DNA from: Clostridia bacterium
Lineage (GTDB): Bacteria; Bacillota; Limnochordia; DTU080; RSA5
Direction: 5' to 3'
Length of the DNA: 64,000 nucleotides
Assembly (NCBI GenBank): GCA_002919235.1
Contig: PKEX01000011.1
Coordinates: 1-64,000, forward strand
Shown piece by piece: positions 36,949 through 44,692 of the stretch (position 1 is its first letter; each line of letters begins with the position of its first letter). The position numbers and the translations under genes were made by a program. The notes under the pieces are model-generated. The model had not been told where the DNA came from. It searched no databases and was given only the letters and a program-made list of their open reading frames with translations.

Positions 36949-37763
36949 ACCCGCTCCGTCACCCACCGGCTCGGGCGCACCCGCACCGTCCGCCGCTCCA
37001 CGTCGACGCCTTCGAGCACCGCGAGGGAAAGATACTCCCGCACCAGCTTTTGCCGGGGTTCCGCCGTCTCCACCAGCACGCCGATGCCCGCCACGGCGGC
37101 CCCGAACTCGGCCACCAGGTCCACCAGGCCGCGCGCGGTCCCTCCCGCTTTCATGAAATCGTCCACGATCACCACGTTCATCCCGGGAGAGAGGGCCCGC
37201 CGGGACAGGGACATGGTCTCGATGCGCCGGGCCGACCCGGAGACGTAGTTGGTGGTGACGACGGTCCCCTCCGTCGCCCGGCTGGTCCGCCGCACGATGG
37301 CCAGGGGCACGTCCAGCGCCCGGGCGGTCATCAAGGCGACGGGGATCCCCCGCGTCTCCAGGGTCACCACCGCGTCCGGCGCCTTGCCGTGAAACTGGGC
37401 CGCGAAGATCTCTCCCACCCGGCTCATCAGCGACGGCGAGGAGACCAGGTCGGAGATGTAGAGGAAGCCCCCCGGCAGGATCCGGTCAGGGGAAGACAGC
37501 TCGCGGCACAGCTCCTCCGCGACGGCGGCGATGGTTTCCCGGGAAGGATGCGGAACGTAACGGACGCCGCCGGCCGCGCCGGTGATGGTCTCGATGCGCC
37601 CCAAACCTTCTTTCGCGAAGACGTCCCGGATGATGGCCAGGTCTTCGCTGACGGTGGACTTGGCGGCGCCGAAACGGTCGACGAATTCGGAGAGCGAGAC
37701 GATCCTGTTGGGCCTGTCCACCAGGATCTTGGCCATCGCCGCGAGCCGTGCGCTCCGGCGCAT
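36945..37763 (-). CDS. purR: Purine operon repressor PurR (Bacillus type)
   Basis: A 272-residue repressor. The N-terminal winged helix (AKSTVSEDLAIIRDVFA) precedes a phosphoribosyltransferase-like effector domain with the PRPP-binding motif VVIVDDFMKAGGTARG. PRPP relieves repression of purine genes in Bacillus. It is unrelated to the E. coli LacI-type PurR. GGGAGGTG precedes the ATG. It follows a nucleotidyltransferase gene by 27 bases and lies upstream of glmU-prs, the conserved purR-glmU-prs order interrupted here by tRNA-Gln. Confidence 0.96.
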   Translation of the reverse strand: MRRSARLAAMAKILVDRPNRIVSLSEFVDRFGAAKSTVSEDLAIIRDVFAKEGLGRIETITGAAGGVRYVPHPSRETIAAVAEELCRELSSPDRILPGGFLYISDLVSSPSLMSRVGEIFAAQFHGKAPDAVVTLETRGIPVALMTARALDVPLAIVRRTSRATEGTVVTTNYVSGSARRIETMSLSRRALSPGMNVVIVDDFMKAGGTARGLVDLVAEFGAAVAGIGVLVETAEPRQKLVREYLSLAVLEGVDVERRTVRVRPSRWVTERV

Positions 37764-37790
37764 CCAGGCACCTCCCGTCTGCCGCCGCCT

Positions 37791-38549
37791 CTAGCGGCGG
37801 GCGAGATACCTCTCGACGAGCTCCAGGTCCTCCGGCTTATCCACGTCGATGCCCACCTCGGGATAAGGAGAGACCACGCCCACGCCTTTGAACCCCAGGA
37901 TTGTATGGACACGCTCCTCGATCTCCGCGAGCGTGAGCCGGTTGAAAAGCAGTTTGAGGATGAACTTGAAGCCCAGCAGCCGGCTGAGCTTGAGCGGGTT
38001 CTTGCGCATGGCCACCGCTTGCTCGATCATCGGCCGGCAGGCGTGCACCACCTCAGGCTTCACCATGGCGATGTTGCCGCCGGTGAACGTGCCGTCCTTC
38101 AACCGCACGTACGTGCGGGCGACCCCGGGGTACTTGGCTTCGTTGCTCTCCCGGGTGACGATGGAGTAGTAGATGTCCGCCGGCCGCTCCGTGCAGCGCC
38201 GCACGAAATCTTCCACCGCTTCAGGGCGCAGCATCGGGATGTCGGAGGTGACCACCAGCGCGAAGCCCTGTGCCCGCAGGTGCTCTACCCCGCGGAGGAG
38301 GTTTTCCACCATAGACTCCCCCGCGTCGACCAGTTCGACGCCGTCTTGCTCCTCCAGCGCACGCAGGGCTTCCTTGGGCCCGACGACGATGATGCGCTCC
38401 ACCGGCGCGGACTGCCTCAGGGCGTCGACCACATAGTGCACCATGGGACGGCCCGCGACCGGGATCAAGGCCTCGTAGGCGGCGTCGCTCACCTGGCTCA
38501 GCTTGCCCCGGTTCGCCGCCCCGGCCAGCACGATTGCCTCGACTTTCAT
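37791..38549 (-). CDS. MobA-like nucleotidyltransferase family protein
   Basis: A 252-residue NTP-transferase fold protein. It starts MKVEAIVLAGAANRGKLSQV then ALIPVAGRPMVHYVVDALRQ, and has VTSDIPMLRPEAVEDFVRR with the metal-binding aspartate and PEVGIDVDKPEDLELVERYL at the end. The glycine-rich loop is LAGAANRGKL rather than the LAGGxSxRMG of MobA or IspD, so it forms a distinct branch that I cannot assign to a substrate. Its ATG overlaps the GntR gene stop by four bases, so the two are translationally coupled. Confidence 0.8.
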   Translation of the reverse strand: MKVEAIVLAGAANRGKLSQVSDAAYEALIPVAGRPMVHYVVDALRQSAPVERIIVVGPKEALRALEEQDGVELVDAGESMVENLLRGVEHLRAQGFALVVTSDIPMLRPEAVEDFVRRCTERPADIYYSIVTRESNEAKYPGVARTYVRLKDGTFTGGNIAMVKPEVVHACRPMIEQAVAMRKNPLKLSRLLGFKFILKLLFNRLTLAEIEERVHTILGFKGVGVVSPYPEVGIDVDKPEDLELVERYLARR

Positions 38550-39274
38550 CGGGAGGAATCGTTCCCCTCTTCTCTACCGGCCTGTCTGCTGCCCCCGCGC
38601 CCCTGCCGCTCGAAACAGAGCTCCATCAGGCTGTTCTCAGCGCTTTCGATGTGCTGCGCCGCAAAGCGCGCCGCGGCCTCCGCGTCCCGCGCCGCCAGCG
38701 CCTCCACGAGACGCCGGTGCTCCTCCAGCGCGATCCGCATGCGCGCGGGGTTCGAGAGCGTCTGGGTCCGGAAGCGCTGGATCTGCTCCCGCAGGGTGCT
38801 CAAAATCTGGCCCAGCCGCTCATTGCGGCTGGCCTTGTAGAGGAGATCGTGAAAACGGGTGTCCAGCTCCACCAAGAGATCGACGTCTTTCTCCTCCACG
38901 CTCTTGGCGATCTCGGCCAGCAGTCGCTCGAGCTGCTCGATCTCTTCGTCGGACGCCCGTTCAGCCGCCAGCGAGGCGGCCAGCGCCTCCAGCGCCCCGC
39001 GAATCTCAAAGACATCGGCCACGTCTTTGAGGGAGATGTCGGCGACATAGGCGCCCCGGCGAGGGATCATCACCACGAACCCTGCCAGCTCCAGCTGCCG
39101 GATGGCTTCCCGCACCGGCGTGCGGCTGACGCCCAGGTCTTCGGCCAGCTGCGCCTCCATCAGGCGCTCCCCGGGCTCCAGCGTCCCGTCGATGATGGCC
39201 TCCCGGATCGCGTCAAACACCAGCTCTCGCAGGGGCTTATACGAGTTGAGCTCGATGGGCCGTAGCCGCCCCAT
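38546..39274 (-). CDS. GntR-family (FadR/FCD) transcriptional regulator
   Basis: A 242-residue regulator. Residues 8-75 are the winged helix (LRELVFDAIREAIIDGTLEP, AEDLGVSRTPVREAIRQLEL). The C-terminal FCD domain is all-helical with the metal/ligand residues in LDTRFHDLLYKASRNERLG and ALEEHRRLVEALAARDAEAA. Its target and ligand are unknown. It is coupled (ATGA) to the nucleotidyltransferase downstream and follows ispE by about 30 bases. Confidence 0.9.
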   Translation of the reverse strand: MGRLRPIELNSYKPLRELVFDAIREAIIDGTLEPGERLMEAQLAEDLGVSRTPVREAIRQLELAGFVVMIPRRGAYVADISLKDVADVFEIRGALEALAASLAAERASDEEIEQLERLLAEIAKSVEEKDVDLLVELDTRFHDLLYKASRNERLGQILSTLREQIQRFRTQTLSNPARMRIALEEHRRLVEALAARDAEAAARFAAQHIESAENSLMELCFERQGRGGSRQAGREEGNDSSR

Positions 39275-39304
39275 CCCCTGACCAACCTCCCCCCTGCCCG
39301 GGGG

Positions 39305-40249
39305 TCACCAAGCTGTCCCGCTCCCGGACGCCAAGCCGGGGCCCCACCAGGTCCAGGCGCTCCCCGACGACAGGGCGGCGGCGATCCGCTCGGCCATGGC
39401 CGGAGAAGGCGCCAGCGCCGCGACGGTAGGCCCGCTTCCCGAGACGATCGCCCCCAACGCCCCCTGGGCCATCATCGCCTCGAGAAGCGGCTCGATGTCC
39501 GGGCGAAGCCGGCAAGCGGCCTCTTGCAAGTCATTATAGAGGTTATTGGCAATCTCCGCTACATTAGAATTTGAAAGTGCGCGGACGAGAGGCTCCACCG
39601 CGGACCGCAGCCGCTCGTCCTCTCCCCCGGGTGCTTCCGGCCCGGGCCTCGGAGGCCGCAGCCCGTCGTACGCCTGGTACACGTCACCCGTCCGCAGCGC
39701 GCCGCCGGGATGCGCCAGCACCCACCAGAGGACCGGGGCGGCCACGGGCTGCACTCGCTCCCCGCGGCCCGTGCCCACCGTGGCCTCCTGGTAGAGGCAC
39801 GCAGGGACGTCCGATCCCAGCGCCGCCGCCCGCCGGGCCAGCTCCTCACGGCCAATGCCGAGGCCGAGCCGTTGGTCCAGGGACTCCAGGACGGCCGCCG
39901 CGTCGGCGCTGCCGCCGCCCAGGCCCGCCGCGGCGGGAATCCGCTTTTCGATCCGCACCGTCACCCGGGCACCGCCGTAACCGGCGCGCGCGAGTTCCGG
40001 CGCCAGCAGGCGGACGGCTTTCCCGGCCAGGTTCTCCTCGTTCTCGGGCACGCCGGGCACGTCGGCCCACACCCGGATCTCCAGGCCGGGAGCGGATCGC
40101 TTCTCGACAGAAATTTCCAGCCGGTCGTACAGGGCAAGCCGCTGGATCACCGTGGCGACCGGATGGTAGCCGTCGGCCCGCCGGGCGCCTACGTACAGCG
40201 CGAGGTTCACTTTCGCGAAGGCCCGGACGCGCCACCGGAGGCTCGTCAT
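39305..40249 (-). CDS. ispE: 4-diphosphocytidyl-2-C-methyl-D-erythritol kinase
   Basis: A 314-residue GHMP kinase of the non-mevalonate isoprenoid pathway; it phosphorylates CDP-methylerythritol. Visible are AFAKVNLALYVGARRADGYH, the ATP-binding IPAAAGLGGGSADAAAVLES and GALGAIVSGSGPTVAAL. ATG 40249 follows GGGGAAAG. It sits upstream of the GntR gene and purR, the conserved order in Bacillota. Confidence 0.95.
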   Translation of the reverse strand: MTSLRWRVRAFAKVNLALYVGARRADGYHPVATVIQRLALYDRLEISVEKRSAPGLEIRVWADVPGVPENEENLAGKAVRLLAPELARAGYGGARVTVRIEKRIPAAAGLGGGSADAAAVLESLDQRLGLGIGREELARRAAALGSDVPACLYQEATVGTGRGERVQPVAAPVLWWVLAHPGGALRTGDVYQAYDGLRPPRPGPEAPGGEDERLRSAVEPLVRALSNSNVAEIANNLYNDLQEAACRLRPDIEPLLEAMMAQGALGAIVSGSGPTVAALAPSPAMAERIAAALSSGSAWTWWGPGLASGSGTAW

Positions 40250-40307
40250 GGGTACTTTCCCCGAACGATTCCCGTTTCCTGCTTCATAATCTTCGAGGCG
40301 TTCCGCA

Positions 40308-41492
40308 CTAAGCGCTGCGGCGGTCCAGGAGAGACAGGAAGAAGTCGCGAACGGAGCGCCACGCCCGGGCCAGCAGGCCGGCCCGCCCCACGTCGTCCAC
40401 GGCGTAGACCGGCGCCGTGACCACAGGCTCGTCGTCCAGGTAGACCACCATCTCGCCGAGGTGCTGCCCCTTGGCAATCGGCGCAGCGAGGCCCTCCACG
40501 GGCACGATCTCCGTCCTCAACACGGCGCTTCCGCCCCGCGGCGTGTGCACCCAGAGAGGTTCGGCCAGCGCCACGTCCACCTGCTCGTTGGCGGCGGTGC
40601 GCACCTTCACCGTCCCCACCCGGCCTTCGCCGGCCAGGACCGGCACGAAGCGGTTGAAGCCGTAGTCCAAAAGGCGCCGGGTCTGCTCCTCTCGGGCCGC
40701 TTGGCTGGCGGTCCCCATCACCACCGAGATCAGCCGGACGTTGCCCCGCTGGGCGGTGGCTACCAGGCACCAGCCGGCCGCCTGGGTGTGCCCGGTCTTG
40801 AGCCCGTCCAGGCCGTCGTACTTGCCCACCAGGCCGTTGGTGTTGTACAGGATGAAGAGGGGGTTCTCCCGGAAGGTTTCCAGCACCGTGGAGGTCCAGA
40901 CCAGCACCTCGGGATGCTTGTTCACCAAGACCCTCGCAGCCAGGGCCATGTCCCGGGCCGAGGCCACCGACGGCCGCCGGCCCGGATCCACCGGAAGGCC
41001 GTGGGCGTTGGCGAAGTAGCTGTTGCTCATGCCCAGGCTCTGGGCCTTTTCGTTCATCAGCTGGACAAAGGCGGCCTCCGTCCCCGAAAGGTACTCGGCC
41101 ACGGCCACGCTCGCGTCGTTGGCGGAGGCGATGGCGATGGCCTTCAGCATCTTTTCGAGGGTGTGGGTTTCGCCCTCGGCCAGGTACACCTGGGACCCCC
41201 CGATGGCTGCCGCCCGCGCGCTGGTGCGCACGGGGTCCGCGAGGCTCACCTGGCCGGCCTTGACGGCGTCCATGGCCAGCAGCAGGGTCATGATCTTGAC
41301 CAGGCTCGCCGGTTCGTAGGGCTGGTCCGCGTTCTTCTCGTACAGGACCTGGCCCGTGGACGCGTCGATCAAGATGGCCGCCCGGGCATCGACGTCAAAG
41401 GCCTGGGCTTGTCCCATCGAGGTGGACAAAAAAACGAGAGAGATCGAAAGCAGCAGCGCGAACGGCAAACGAAGCAGTCGACGCAGGGTCAA
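40308..41492 (-). CDS. dacF: D-alanyl-D-alanine carboxypeptidase (PBP5/DacF type)
   Basis: A 394-residue penicillin-binding protein that trims the terminal D-Ala of peptidoglycan stem peptides outside the membrane. A signal peptide spans residues 1-30 (FALLLSISLVFLSTSMGQAQ A). The active-site motifs are S63-LVK (SxxK), S123-A-N (SxN) and K232-TG. A beta-rich PBP5_C domain follows, and the C-terminus AWRSVRDFFLSLLDRRSA is an amphipathic membrane anchor. The TTG start at 41492 is eight bases after GGAGGAGGAGG. Whether it is the vegetative or sporulation type cannot be told. Confidence 0.92.
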   Translation of the reverse strand: MTLRRLLRLPFALLLSISLVFLSTSMGQAQAFDVDARAAILIDASTGQVLYEKNADQPYEPASLVKIMTLLLAMDAVKAGQVSLADPVRTSARAAAIGGSQVYLAEGETHTLEKMLKAIAIASANDASVAVAEYLSGTEAAFVQLMNEKAQSLGMSNSYFANAHGLPVDPGRRPSVASARDMALAARVLVNKHPEVLVWTSTVLETFRENPLFILYNTNGLVGKYDGLDGLKTGHTQAAGWCLVATAQRGNVRLISVVMGTASQAAREEQTRRLLDYGFNRFVPVLAGEGRVGTVKVRTAANEQVDVALAEPLWVHTPRGGSAVLRTEIVPVEGLAAPIAKGQHLGEMVVYLDDEPVVTAPVYAVDDVGRAGLLARAWRSVRDFFLSLLDRRSA

Positions 41493-41538
41493 GCGGTGGG
41501 CCTCCTCCTCCAGAAGCTGAGTGGGTCACGCGGTGGCT

Positions 41539-42759
41539 TCACGCCGGGGTGTCGCCGTGGTGGCGCCCGTTCCGGGAGGCGCCGTTGGCCGGGGAAGCCG
41601 TGCCGCCGGCGCTGGAGACCGTCACAAACCGCTCCGCGGGACGGGCCGCCGCCCCCCGGGAGCTTCCCTCGCGCTTGGCCTGGCTCCGGGTCTGCCGTGC
41701 GGTGCTCCTTGTGCCGTGGCCTTGGCTCTCCGAGCCGCCGGCCGTGCCGCTGGCCTCGCCGGCCGCCTTGCCGCCGCGGCCTTCGCGCGCCGCGTCAGGC
41801 TCCGCTTGGCTCGCCGCGTCTCCCTGCTCCTTCCCGGGCGGGGCCTCCGCCGGGGTGAGCGGCCTCTCGGTGACGTGCCAGAGGAGGAGCTTGCCGATGG
41901 TCTCTTTCAGCTGGCCGCGGGGAACGATCCGGTCGACGAAGCCGTTGGCAAAGACCGTCTCCGCCTTTTGCAGAGCCGGAGGCAGCGCCCGGCGGATGGT
42001 CTCCTCGATCACCCGCTGGCCGGCGAACCCCACCGTCGCCCCCGGCTCGGCGATGTTGATGTCGCCCAGCGACGCGAAGCTGCCGAAAACGCCGGCCATG
42101 CACGGATCGGCCAGCACGGAGATGTAGAGGAGGCCCCGGCGGGAGTGGCGCTCCACCGCGGCGCACGTCTTTTCCATCTGCATCAGCGAGATGATGCCCT
42201 CTTGCATGCGGGCGCCGCCCGAGACCGACACGGTCACCACCGGCAGGCCCAGCTCGGTGGCGCGCTCGAACGCCCTGGTCACCCGTTCACCCACCACCGA
42301 GCCCATGCTGCCGCCCATGAAGTGGAAGTCCATGACGGCCAGGACCACTTCGATCCCGTTGATCTTGCCGATCCCCGTGATCACCGCATCGAGAAGGCCG
42401 GTCTTTTCGGAATCGGCTTTGAGCTTCTCGGGGTAGTTGGGAAAGTCCAGGGGATTGGTGGTGACCAGGCCCGCGTCGAGCTCGACGAAGGTGTCCAGAT
42501 CGTCCACCAGCTGCGCGAGCCGCTCCCGGGCGCCGATGCGGAAGTGATAGCCGCACTTGGAGCACACGTACAGGTTGCGCTCCAAGTCCTTGTTGTAGAG
42601 CATCTCCCCGCACTGGGGGCACTTGGTCCAGAGGCCGTCCGGCACTTCCTTCGGCGGCTGCGACGGCTGCTGCTTCTTCTTGACCGATTCAGCCTCGGCT
42701 TCCGCGCGCACGGTGACGTATTTCGACTTGCCCCGGAAAATCTCGCGAAACTTGGCCAT
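41539..42759 (-). CDS. accD: Acetyl-CoA carboxylase carboxyltransferase subunit beta, with long C-terminal tail
   Basis: A 406-residue protein. Residues 1-300 are a standard AccD: zinc ribbon C47, C50, C66, C69 (KCPQC ... VCSKCG), FHFMGGSMGSVVGERVTRAF, VSGGARMQEGIISLMQM and EPGATVGFAGQRVIEETIR. It makes malonyl-CoA for fatty acids together with AccA, AccB and AccC. Residues 300-406 are a low-complexity tail rich in A, G, S, R and P with no recognisable fold. The usual partner accA is not next to it; dacF follows. ATG 42759 has GGGGAGG upstream. Confidence 0.93.
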   Translation of the reverse strand: MAKFREIFRGKSKYVTVRAEAEAESVKKKQQPSQPPKEVPDGLWTKCPQCGEMLYNKDLERNLYVCSKCGYHFRIGARERLAQLVDDLDTFVELDAGLVTTNPLDFPNYPEKLKADSEKTGLLDAVITGIGKINGIEVVLAVMDFHFMGGSMGSVVGERVTRAFERATELGLPVVTVSVSGGARMQEGIISLMQMEKTCAAVERHSRRGLLYISVLADPCMAGVFGSFASLGDINIAEPGATVGFAGQRVIEETIRRALPPALQKAETVFANGFVDRIVPRGQLKETIGKLLLWHVTERPLTPAEAPPGKEQGDAASQAEPDAAREGRGGKAAGEASGTAGGSESQGHGTRSTARQTRSQAKREGSSRGAAARPAERFVTVSSAGGTASPANGASRNGRHHGDTPA

Positions 42760-42926
42760 GGAATCGCCGGGCCTCCCCGGTTTCAAACTGCGACCCATTC
42801 CAAGAGTCTGTGTGGATTCGGGTCATTGGATTCCCGATGCCGCCCCGAAACTCCTTTCCCCGAAAGCCCCTCGCGCGGGACCGGTCCGGAGCGCGCCCCG
42901 GGGAACGTGCGAATGCTCACTGACCA

Positions 42927-42956
42927 AGTATAGTGAATCGCGCGGGGAAGTGGCAA
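42927..42956 (-). promoter_or_regulatory. Sigma-A promoter of accD
   Basis: On the minus strand TTGCCA (42956-42951) and TATACT (42932-42927) are 18 bases apart. It gives accD a leader of about 160 bases and starts just after a GC hairpin that follows the SPOCS gene. Confidence 0.75.
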
Positions 42957-42960
42957 CCCG

Positions 42961-42981
42961 CCGCCCGCGGGGCGCGGGCGG
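42961..42981 (-). terminator. GC stem-loop after the SPOCS/LysM gene
   Basis: CCGCCCGCG at 42961-42969 and its complement at 42973-42981 form a nine-bp stem. No T-run follows on the minus strand. It lies eight bases after the stop and probably marks the transcript end or protects it. Confidence 0.5.
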
Positions 42982-42988
42982 CGGGGCC

Positions 42989-44641
42989 TCACCCGGCTAT
43001 CGCGCCCTTTCTCGGGATGCAGAGCTTTCTCCCGGGAATCAGCGGGCTCTGCTCCGACTCCAGCCAGCTGTTGGCGGCCACGATCACCTCGGGATGGGAG
43101 CGGTAGCGCGCCGCCAGTTTCCAGAGCGTGTCCTGCGGGCGGATGACGACGAACGTGTAGGTGGGAGGGTTCGCCTCCGGCGGCGGCACCTCCACCGCTT
43201 CGGCCACGGCGTCCACCTCCACCTCCCGGTGAAGGGCCACCTCCACCGCGAGGCGGACTTGAAGCTCGACGCTCTCGCGGTTGATCAGGTCAAACGCGGC
43301 GTCCAGCACTTCGGCGCGCACCCGCCGCTCAAGGCCCGGCTCCGCCCCGCGCACGGGGACTTCGAAGTCGAGCTCGATGGCCCGGGCCCAATGAGCTACG
43401 TGGACCGCGCCTTCCACCGGGCCCCTGCCGGCGTAGACCAGCTCCGCGTCGACGTGGAGTTCCACCGCGACCTTGTCCCCGAGGACGTGCACCTCGTCCA
43501 CTTCCGCCGTGGCGGTCCCGTAGAGGAGGCGGTCGATGGCCGGCAGCCCTTCGGGAAGGTCCAGGGTCCCCAGGGCCTCCTCGATCTTCTGCGCCTCGCC
43601 CACCGCTTCCACCAGGTGCAGCGTCTCCCGGCGCGAGGCGATCTCCCGCTCCTCCCCCTGAAGGCCCGTGACCACGGGCACCTCTTTGGTCTCGTCGACC
43701 TGGACTTCCACGTCCAGCGGCGTCCGCACGTCCAGCCAGCATTCGCCCGCGTCGTCGGTGACCACCCGGCACTCCGTGGTCCGGGGCCGGACCCGGACGT
43801 GGCACGACCCGCCCCGGACCGCCGAAGGCACCGCCACTTCCTGGGCGAACGCGGCGCCCCGGCTCCACTCGGCGAAGTACACCCGGGAGCTGCCGGCAGG
43901 CGAGTAGAGGATGCCGTAATTGAGGTGTCCCTGCACCCGGACGACGCCGTCGCCCGCCGCCGTCTCGGTCACCACGGGTACCGCCCGCACCTCGAGAATC
44001 CGCTCGGGCGTTCCCCGGCCGGAAAAGGGAAGACGGCCGCGGGCCTCGGCGGCGGCGCGCCCTTCTCCCAGGTGCGACGTGATCCGCACGGTGCGCCGCT
44101 CCACTTCGATGCCCTGCGCCCCTTTGACGCCCTTGGCCACCGCCACGGGCACCAGTCCCACCCGGCGGGCCTCAAAGGCCACGACGATATCCACATCCAC
44201 CGTCACCCGGTCGGAGCGGACGTCGAACGAGGTGGACCGGACCTCCACTGAGGTTTCCAAGGGCTCGCCTTCCTTCGCTTCCGGAAGCTCCAGGACCAGG
44301 GCGAAAGGAAGGACGTCATGCCAGGAGACCGATTCAAGCCGTTCGTCCACCCTGGTCCCGGCGAAGTCGTCCCCGCCTTCGTCCTCGTCGCCCGGTTCTC
44401 CGGCGGGACGCTCCACCTCCCGGGCGTAGAGCAGCCAGAGGTCGAACGAGCCCTCCAGGACTACCCTGCCCTCTTTTGCGTCTACCCGGGCGATCCTCGG
44501 GGTCGCCCGCAGCTTGAGCGCCCGGTCGATCTCGCCGGCCCGGTCCGGCAGCGTGACGGTCCCCTCCACCACGCTCTCGGTGGCGTTCTCGCCGGCGATC
44601 CTGCGGAGCAGCAGCCGCTCATAAACCAGGTCAAGGCTCAT
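42989..44641 (-). CDS. SPOCS (DUF3794) and LysM domain protein, SipL-like
   Basis: A 550-residue protein built mainly of repeated beta-rich SPOCS/DUF3794 segments (VVEGTVTLPDRAGEIDRALK, LNYGILYSPAGSSRVYFAEW, ELVYAGRGPVEGAVHVAHWA are the recurring type) and ending in one LysM domain at about 497-546 (FVVIRPQDTLWKLAARY). This layout matches SipL/CD3567 of Clostridioides, which tethers spore coat proteins via SpoIVA; I infer a like role. There is no signal peptide, as expected for a mother-cell protein. The middle of the chain is unusually rich in Glu and Val. Confidence 0.82.
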   Translation of the reverse strand: MSLDLVYERLLLRRIAGENATESVVEGTVTLPDRAGEIDRALKLRATPRIARVDAKEGRVVLEGSFDLWLLYAREVERPAGEPGDEDEGGDDFAGTRVDERLESVSWHDVLPFALVLELPEAKEGEPLETSVEVRSTSFDVRSDRVTVDVDIVVAFEARRVGLVPVAVAKGVKGAQGIEVERRTVRITSHLGEGRAAAEARGRLPFSGRGTPERILEVRAVPVVTETAAGDGVVRVQGHLNYGILYSPAGSSRVYFAEWSRGAAFAQEVAVPSAVRGGSCHVRVRPRTTECRVVTDDAGECWLDVRTPLDVEVQVDETKEVPVVTGLQGEEREIASRRETLHLVEAVGEAQKIEEALGTLDLPEGLPAIDRLLYGTATAEVDEVHVLGDKVAVELHVDAELVYAGRGPVEGAVHVAHWARAIELDFEVPVRGAEPGLERRVRAEVLDAAFDLINRESVELQVRLAVEVALHREVEVDAVAEAVEVPPPEANPPTYTFVVIRPQDTLWKLAARYRSHPEVIVAANSWLESEQSPLIPGRKLCIPRKGAIAG

Positions 44642-44692
44642 CCACCAGCGCCTCCTTTTTCCCCTCCAGCTTGGACCTGCCGCTGTTTGGAT

